Part shown: in pieces, positions 57,304 to 64,000 of the stretch
How positions within the stretch are numbered: the stretch's first letter is position 1
How the letters are laid out: every line of letters starts with the position of its first letter
NCBI GenBank assembly: GCA_003254925.1
Contig: QANZ01011582.1
Location: forward strand, 152,147-216,146
Reading direction: 5' to 3'
Source: Chamaecrista fasciculata
Taxonomy: Eukaryota > Streptophyta > Magnoliopsida > Fabales > Fabaceae
Length of the DNA: 64,000 nucleotides
Position numbers and translations under genes: made by a program
The notes under the pieces: model-generated
Databases searched by the model: none
The model's input: only the letters and a program-made list of their open reading frames with translations
What the model was told of the DNA's origin: nothing

Positions 57304-59072
57304 GCCAAAATTTTTTTTTGGTCCCCAATGTTTACTCTAAGTTTCGTTGTGGTCCACAATATATATTTTTTGTTCCATTTTGATCCTTAATGTTTCTTAG
57401 AAGTTTTCTTTTGGTCCTAATAATTAACTATTGAATATAGCCATATCTCTCTCATTTCAAATCTAAATACGATGAGATCCAGGCTATAAGTTGCATTTGA
57501 TGAGTTCTATCTTTGCTTAGTTGAGGTCCTCAACAAACGAGATCAAATCAGACATGAAATCGAATCTGGAAGTAGGCCGCTCATTTCATGAAGTTGGTTA
57601 TATATATATATATATATCTCGTTTTAATTTTGAATGAATGAAATCGAATCTACGAGTTAATTTGACGAGTCCTTTCGATGTCTAGTTGGGAACGTTGACA
57701 AACGAGGTCAAATGTAGTACTCTAAAAGTTGATATTGATATTTTGACCAAACTCACTCTCGAAGTACTATTTGACCTTTTTTGCCAATGGATTCAGCTCG
57801 ATAGACAAAGAACGCGTCAAGAGTAACTTGTAGCTCTGATTTCGTTGCATTCAGATTTGAAACGAGAGATATATGATCAAATTCATGAAACAAGAAGTGG
57901 CCCATTTTCGGGCTCGATTTCATGCCCTATTTGACCTCATTTGCTGATGACTCCAATTTGGCAAAGAAAGAACTCATCATCAAATTTAAGTCGTAGCTCT
58001 GAGTTCATCGCATTCAGGTTTGAAACGATAAAGATATGACTTCATCAATAGTTAGGGATTAATTAGACCAATTATGAAACTTACTAAGGACCAAAATGAA
58101 ACTATTGAGACATTAAGGACTAAAATGTAACAATAAAAACATTATGGACTAAAACAGAATTTAGGATTAACTCTAGGAGCCAAAATAGGTTTTCGGCCTT
58201 TTTTTCTACTAGAAGTTATCAAAGGCTAATGACAAACTGCAATAAGTGGCCCAAATTCATGACCGCGTCAAGAGTGACTTGTAGCTCTGATTTCGTTGCA
58301 TTCAGATTTGAAACGAGAGATATATGACCAAATTCATGAAACAAGAAGTGGCCCATTTTCGGGCTCGATTTCATGCCCTATTTGACCTCATTTACTGATG
58401 ACTCCAATTTGACAAAGAAAGAACTCATCATCAAATTTAAGTCGTAGCTCTGAGTTCACATTTAGGTTTGAAACAATAAAGATATGACTTCATCAATAGG
58501 TAGGGATTAGACCAATTATGAAAATTACTAAGGACCAAAATGAAACTATTGAGAAACATTAAGGACTAAAATGTAACAATAAAAAATTACGAACTAAAAC
58601 AAAATTTAGGATTAACTCTAGGAGCCAAAATAGGTTTTTGGCCTTTTTTTTACAAGTTATCAAAGACTAATGACAAACTGCAATAAGTGGCCCAAATTCA
58701 TGAACGCGTCATGAGTAACTTGTACTTCTGATTTCGTTGCATTCAGATTTGACCAAATTCATGAAACAAGAAGTGACCCATTTTCAGGCTCGATTTCATA
58801 CCCTATTTGACCTCATTTACTGATGACTCCAATTTGGCAAAGAAAGAACTCATCATCAAATTTAAATCGTAGCTTTGAGTTCATTGCATTCAGGTTTGAA
58901 ACGATTAAGATATGACTTCATCAATAGTTAGGGATTAGACCAATTATGAAACTTACTAAGGACCAAAATGAAACTATTGAGAAACATTAAGGACTAAAAT
59001 GTAACAATAAAAATATTACGGACTAAAACAGAATTTAGGATAAACTCTAGGAGCCAAAATAGGTTTTCGGCC
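57304..59072. mobile_element. Mutator-like element with internal tandem amplification
   Basis: The left end (GCCAAAATTTTTTTTTGGTC, TTTTGATCCTTAATGTTTCT, TTTTGGTCCTAATAATTAAC) is inverted at the right (TAAGGACCAAAATGAAAC, GAGCCAAAATAGGTTTTCGG). The right half, including the inverted arm, is present three times in tandem. The shared core (CGATGAGATCCAGGCTATAA and CTTGTAGCTCTGATTTCGTT) is present in several copies. The ends lie in T-rich DNA and no convincing 9-bp duplication is seen. Confidence 0.6.
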
Positions 59073-59119
59073 TCTTTTTTTTACTACAAGTTATCAAAGA
59101 ATAATGACAAACTGCAATA
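57809..59119 (+). repeat. Three tandem copies of a ~445-bp unit
   Basis: Units start at about 57809, 58260 and 58703 (GA(A/C)CGCGTCA(A/T)GAGT), each running through GAAACAAGAAGTG(G/A)CCCATT, TGATGACTCCAATTTG, AAGGACCAAAATGAAACT and AGGAGCCAAAATAGGTTTT to TGACAAACTGCAATAA. Copies differ by small indels and substitutions (for example copy 3 lacks the GAAACGAGAGATATAT segment). Confidence 0.85.
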
Positions 59120-59471
59120 AAAAATAAAAGTTAATTAACATGCTAATAGTACAATTTGGACATAATACAAATAATTAATTTACACATGGCAAGAGATGCA
59201 TTTCTTATATGATTTGATTACGTGACATTAATATTGATCTTCCTTAAAAAGATATTAGAAAATTTAACGAAATGAGTTATCTGTACAAAGATCATAGTTT
59301 AAGAAAATTTTATGTATTTTATAATTTTTTTATATAATCGATCACGAGATATCATTCAAATATATGTTTTTTCACTTGTTTCTTATTTTTTTTTTTGTGA
59401 AAATGAAAACTGAAAATGAGCCTACCAATCACACCCTAAAACTTTCTCAATGCATGGTTATTTCAAAATAA

Positions 59472-59815
59472 GGCTTAAGTGCACTTTTAGTCCCCTAACT
59501 TTCGCAAAGGTCTCAATTTGGTCTCCTAACTTTTTTCGTTACAATTTTGGTTCCCTAACTTTCGCAAAAGTCTCAATTTGGTCCCCTAACTTTGATCCCC
59601 TAACTTTTGAAAACGTCTCATCGTTGGTCCTCTAATTTTCGTAAAAGTCTCAATTTTGGTCCTCTAACTTGGGACCAATGGTGGGACGTTCTCAAAAGTT
59701 AGGAGACCAAATTGAGACGTTTTCGTAAGTTAAGGGACCAAAATTGCAACAAAAAAATTAGAGAATCAAATTGAGATCTTTGCGAAAGTTAAAGAATCAA
59801 AAATGCACTTAACCC
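59472..59815. mobile_element. 344-bp Mutator-like MITE
   Basis: Starts GGCTTAAGTGCACTTTTAGT and ends the inverse of GGGTTAAGTGCATTTTTGAT. Units are TTTGGTCCCCTAACTTTCGC. An exact 9-bp target duplication TCAAAATAA lies at 59463-59471 and 59816-59824. It has the same termini as the 926-bp element in the PFK intron. Confidence 0.85.
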
Positions 59816-59824
59816 TCAAAATAA

Positions 59825-60550
59825 AGATCCATTATGGGATGGGAAGAACTTGGGTTCCTTAGACAATATTTAGGTGGATTAATTAATTATGTAGAAATGG
59901 AGGCTGCCTGCTTTGTATTATTGTATATTGGCTTTAGTCATTAGTCTCGATCGTAATCACTGGCCAATTATAATGTGATGCTGTATTAAGAGAAAAATTC
60001 TGATTGGGTAAAAAGCACGTAGGGGCGACTACAATTTGCTTTGGTGGAATGAATATAATTCTGATTGTATATTATGTATATTATCCATTGGTTTAGAATG
60101 TATATATATTGAATAGTACATATTGATGTATATTTGGTCTATAATCGTATCTTATTATGACATGGTCCATCTCCAAAGTTAAACAATATTGTTGTAGATA
60201 TATATATGTAGATGATCGATGACATGGAAAAGGGTGTCATTTGTGATTTGTCAAACTTCTCCTTAAAATAATGTAGGCAAGGATAGGATATTTGGTAATT
60301 AACTTATTAGAATTTTGATAATCTATTTAATCCAATCAAACAATGTTTTGTATATGTGGCAGTTTTTGGTGGAGAGTAGCTTAGACTTGCAATATTTTAC
60401 TCGCATTTTGCTATCAACACGTGTCTTTCTTTTTCTTTTTTCCATTTTTCATCTACATGTATATCACAATTACCGCCTAAAACGCTTGCTTTGATTTTTT
60501 TCTTTCAAAATTTAAATTTCAAACTGCTTTCCTCATGATTTCAAGCTGAC
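59825..60550. other. Intergenic, no gene
   Basis: AT-rich sequence, possibly the promoter of a gene starting near 60560. No coding sequence. Confidence 0.4.
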
Positions 60551-60559
60551 CTTCCTCTT

Positions 60560-60838
60560 CTCTATAATTCACAATTGCACATTTCAAATTTCAAATATCC
60601 CTCACTAGCTGCTTCATTCCTCATTAGCCGCTCTCTTCCTCTTCCTTCATCCAAAATTCACTTCTCTCTCCCGGAAATAAAAAAACGCAGCCACAAAAAT
60701 CCGACCTTCCTCTTCTTCTCCCCTCCCATCTCCACCACCACCACCATCGTCTTCTTCTCCTCTTCCGTTTGCCATTTTTCATTTCTTCGAAATTATCCCT
60801 GTTCACCGATTTCGATTTCGACCGACTCCGTTTGCGAG
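60560..60838 (+). other. Putative 5' leader exon of an unidentified gene
   Basis: A CT-rich block (CTCTTCCTCTTCCTTCAT, CTTCCTCTTCTTCTCCCCTC, CCACCACCACCATCG) is followed by a good donor GCGAG|GTAAGC at 60838. Composition is that of a plant 5' UTR or first exon. I cannot connect it with confidence to downstream exons. Confidence 0.35.
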
Positions 60839-61245
60839 GTAAGCTTCCGATTCCTCATTTCCATTCCATTTTGACACAAAACTTCTGAGAAGCTAAAAAT
60901 CCAGCTCCTTCGCCATTTTCAGTTCGAACTTCGTTTCTGCCGTTCAAGCCTCCAAATTCGTTCGACATTGCCACTGTTCTTCGACTCCGCATCCGACTCC
61001 ATCGTTTTCACAGTTCGTCAAGTTTTTCCTCTGGGTTTTTGTTTTTTCCTGAGAGATAAGTTGATTCTTTAACAAGAAGGTTATTTGGGTTGAATACTTT
61101 GCTCCATTCATTATTGTAATGCAGTTTGTAAGTTTTGCCTCATTTACTGTTAAGTTGAGATGTTATTCGTTATTGACCTTTTATTCCATTGAGATATTAT
61201 TGATTATGGACTCTGAGTTTACTGAGGTATATTTGCTTTATAAAT

Positions 61246-61625
61246 TTATCAAGTTATTGTGAAGCACAACCAGGAAGCTAAAGAAGCTATTAATCTTAAA
61301 GGCTACATGGTATTATAGACAGTTTCATTTGTATTACTGTTCTGCTTTTTGTTTGTATATGACAAATTTTAATATATATATATATATATATTGCAAGTTG
61401 GAAATCCTCTAAATGATTATCACTATGATGGCTTGGGGATTTTCCAGTTTCGGTGGTCATTTGGTATGATTTCTGATCAAACATACAAGCAATTGAACCT
61501 TCTATGCCATCATGAGAATTTACTATATCCACAAGGTTCATGTAAAAAAATATTAGAAATTACTGATAAAGAAATTGGCAACATTGATAAGTTCATTATC
61601 TTCACTCCTTTGAGCTTTGTGATTG
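61246..61625 (+). pseudogene. Serine carboxypeptidase-like fragment
   Basis: Two pieces match consecutive exons of plant serine carboxypeptidase-like (SCPL) proteins: QVIVKHNQEAKEAINLKGYM (61251-61309) and VGNPLNDYHYDGLGIFQFRW ... GMISDQTYKQLN, followed by DKEIGNIDKFIIFTP (about 61396-61615). In the family these follow the catalytic Ser block and precede the IYTPSC segment. Here neither the Ser nor the later Asp and His blocks are found. The join between the pieces lacks a base for an in-frame GT-AG splice (ATG|GTATTA to GCAAG|TTGGA gives a frameshift). I read this as a gene fragment, but a gene with an unusual splice cannot be excluded. Confidence 0.65.
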
Positions 61626-62606
61626 AAATTTATATTACTCAGATGTTCTATCATAATGTTAGACTTTTGGCATAATTTCATATCTTCTGCCTACTTATAG
61701 AGTTTAATATTTTCCCCCTTTCAGCTTTGTTGCAGTCTTTGCATTTTTGACATAAGAGAGTGGTATTAATTCTTTTTCTTGAAATTATGCTTTTATCCTC
61801 AACTTTGGAATCAATTTTTTAAGTATTAGTTTTGCCGGTAACTCTCAAATATAGTACTTTCTTTATATTCACTTTCCTTATCTTTTCATTCATCTCCTTC
61901 TTGCTACGATAAGTTGTTCTATAAGTGCTTCAATATCATTGAACAGGTTTCTGCAGATTTCTGAAGTTAAAAGAGGTTATGATGGAAAACATTGAGAAAA
62001 TACGTCACATATACTTCTTTAGTGTGTGTGTGTATAGAGTGTGGAAGAGAGAAAGTTGGATAGATTGTCTTCTATATATTCTTTGTGAGATGCTCAAAAT
62101 TAAATTAGGATCACTCTGTCATTGAATTAGCGAGATGCAGATTATGTTTGTGAGATGCTCAACATTAAATTAGCAAACTTCCAAGTATTGTCTTCCTAAT
62201 TCCATATATTGTTTGTGAGATGCTCTAGGATCGCTCTGTCATTGAATTAGGTACTGGTGTATCCTGAACTCAAAACTTAGATGAAACTGTGAGTACCGCA
62301 GTTAGATATGATTGTTGTTACAGATGGTAGCAAACTTAGATGAAACTTAAAAGACTATGAACATATCATTTATAGTTAAGTTTTCGAAGCTAATCATTGA
62401 ATCCAGATAAGCAACTCTCACACACAAAATATCTCAATGACATCTAGCTTCTGTGTTTCTGTGATTGCTGCAGTTCATGATAGCTACAGCAGCATCTATG
62501 TCATATATATATTCTTGGAACATTAATGTCATGGAAGGCTTTAGCATTAGCTGGTGAAGTTTCTGCCCAGTTCTAAATTCATTCTTAAAATTTGAAAAAT
62601 AAAGAA

Positions 62607-62973
62607 GGCGAAAATGCACAAACCCCCCGGAAACTTTAGTTATTATACAAAACAGTGACCCTTGACCTTTTGATTTTGTACAAATAACTCATTTTATTAA
62701 GATTTTCATCAAAAAGAAAATCAGATTTGTTTGTAAGTTTATGATTGTTGTTACATTTTACATTGATGCAAACTTAAAATAAATTAATACTGTAATTAAC
62801 AGAAGTCAAAAAGTTCTTTTAAAAAAATGGTTTTATTTTTTCTAATAAGGATTTTATCCAAAGGGGTTATAAGCACAAAACTAAAAGTTAATGGGTCTTT
62901 CATTACATATCAGTGCCTTAGGGAGTTTCCTACACTGTAACTAAAGTTTAGAGGAATTTTGTGCATTTTAGCT
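62607..62973. mobile_element. 367-bp fold-back MITE
   Basis: GGCGAAAATGCACAAACCCC at the left and the inverse of AGCTAAAATGCACAAAATTC at the right, with ACTTTAGTTA inverted as TAACTAAAGTTTA. Flanks AATAAAGAA (62598-62606) and AATAAAAAA (62974-62982) match at 8 of 9. The units differ from TTGGTCC, so it is a separate family with the same target-duplication size. Confidence 0.6.
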
Positions 62974-63249
62974 AATAAAAAATGGCAGCAATGATAAAAA
63001 ATGCTATGTATGTTCACTGGAATATTGAATTCTCTTCCTTAATGATTGAAACTGCTTTCATTTTGTTTGTGAAAACTGAAGAAAATCCTAGGTGGATGCA
63101 TATTTGTGTAGGTTTTTTAAGGATTGAAAAGATATTTGTTTACATTTTTATATTACAGGGGAAGTTTGCATCATTTCAAACAATTGATGCGGGGCTGAAG
63201 AGTTATACCTTTTTGGAGACTAATATTTGTTTTTGTTTCTCTTTGTAGT

Positions 63250-63376
63250 GATTTCTGAGTTAATACACTATACCGCAGCAGGAAACTTTGATGGTGTTTC
63301 TGCTCACACGCCCTTAATCCAAGTGATTGTACCTCAAGTTATGACTCTAAAATCACAGCTTAGCGATTGTTCAAAG
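63250..63376 (+). CDS. Possible internal exon of an unidentified gene
   Basis: An acceptor TTTCTCTTTGTAG is followed by an open segment reading SELIHYTAAGNFDGVSAHTP and LIQVIVPQVMTLKSQLSDCS, ended by a donor AAAG|GTATGC. Base composition is higher in GC than the flanks. I do not recognise the protein. The rest of the gene may lie to the right of the window, or this may be captured or duplicated exon DNA. From 63377 to 64000 I see no further exon. Confidence 0.35.
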
Positions 63377-64000
63377 GTATGCAATTATACATTCATGAAT
63401 TTCTTAACCTGCTTATCCTGAGGCATGGCTGATTCTCTTTATCGAATCAAGTGTATAATAGCAAATTTTGATGGGAAAATTGTGCAATTATTCATGATAG
63501 AATCGCAATTTTCCAATTCTACAATTTTGCTAAAAAAAATTGTGATTCTATCATTTTTCTCTCTCCATCACAAAAAAAGGTTCTTTTCTTTAGCTTTTGC
63601 TTCTAGGTGAAAATGGGGATATATATATAGACATGGATTAACTTCTGTTTTCTATATCTTTTTTTACTTTTTATTTTGGCTTCAATACAGATGAATGAAC
63701 CTACTTTGTATTGTTGGTAAATGATTCCTCTTGAGTTTAATGTACTCTGTTGGATAAAGTTGTTTATAGAAAACCATTACTAATACTCTTATAAGTTCAA
63801 AGTTCAAACCCTTTTGTTTTTGTATCTGTGATGAGAAGACATGAACCTAAACAGAGAAAATGATGCAGAAGATGCATTTCAAAGTTCCATTAGTTGTATA
63901 TTAGTGTTATGTTGATTTTAGCTGCTTAAGTAAAGGCAAATCTTGATAAAACAATGTGGTATAGCATTGAACATAGGTTACTTGGATTCTTAGACTTTAG

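Overview
The window is nuclear DNA from a eudicot plant. It is AT-rich, its genes are spliced with GT-AG introns, the protein families are plant-specific (DYW-type PPR, group C MAP kinase, S1-type bZIP with a sucrose-control uORF, plant ATP-PFK, CHUP1-like coiled-coil protein, plant GDSL lipase), and the intergenic space is packed with plant transposable elements. I cannot name the species.

Six intact protein-coding genes can be modelled. In order they are: a group C MAP kinase (+, 9220-11455, two coding exons plus a 5' UTR intron); an intronless S1-type bZIP factor (+, 14039-14509) with a conserved peptide uORF in its leader (13679-13789); a DYW-class PPR protein (-, 23121-25115, intronless); an ATP-dependent 6-phosphofructokinase (+, 32448-37995, 13 exons); a CHUP1/AR791-like membrane-anchored coiled-coil protein (+, 48893-52235, four exons); and a GDSL esterase/lipase (-, 53737-55621, five exons), convergent with the CHUP1-like gene. 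The genes have unrelated functions and do not form a pathway. Broken genes are a truncated copy of the PPR gene (28290-28640), an F-box-associated-domain pseudogene with an in-frame stop (29599-30000), a serine-carboxypeptidase-like fragment (61246-61625) and a LINE RNase H fragment (15250-16130). A CT-rich leader with a splice donor near 60.6-60.8 kb and an unassigned exon near 63.3 kb may belong to a gene running off the right edge.

The rest is mostly mobile DNA. At least sixteen elements have long terminal inverted repeats, most of them built from iterated units containing TTTTGGTCC (or its relatives TGGTACC and GTGGTTTG). Seven have exact 9-bp target-site duplications (one extends to 10 bp), the signature of Mutator-like elements. 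Together they cover about 10.8 kb, roughly 17% of the window. Two of them (710-1583 and 17830-19149) look like Pack-MULEs carrying captured host DNA, one with a methyltransferase-like fragment. Others sit inside PFK introns and in the 3' UTR of the MAP kinase gene. There are also two PIF/Harbinger-like elements of one family (TAA/TTA duplications), two GC-rich hAT-like elements (8-bp duplications), a probable 2.1-kb solo LTR split by a Pack-MULE, three or four tRNA-derived SINE copies, and an internal segmental duplication at 27.7-31 kb.

The most notable observations are the sucrose-control uORF with an apparently extended C terminus, the modular TIR-element population that shares a conserved core, a 926-bp near-perfect fold-back in a PFK intron, and a probable GC-AG intron in PFK.
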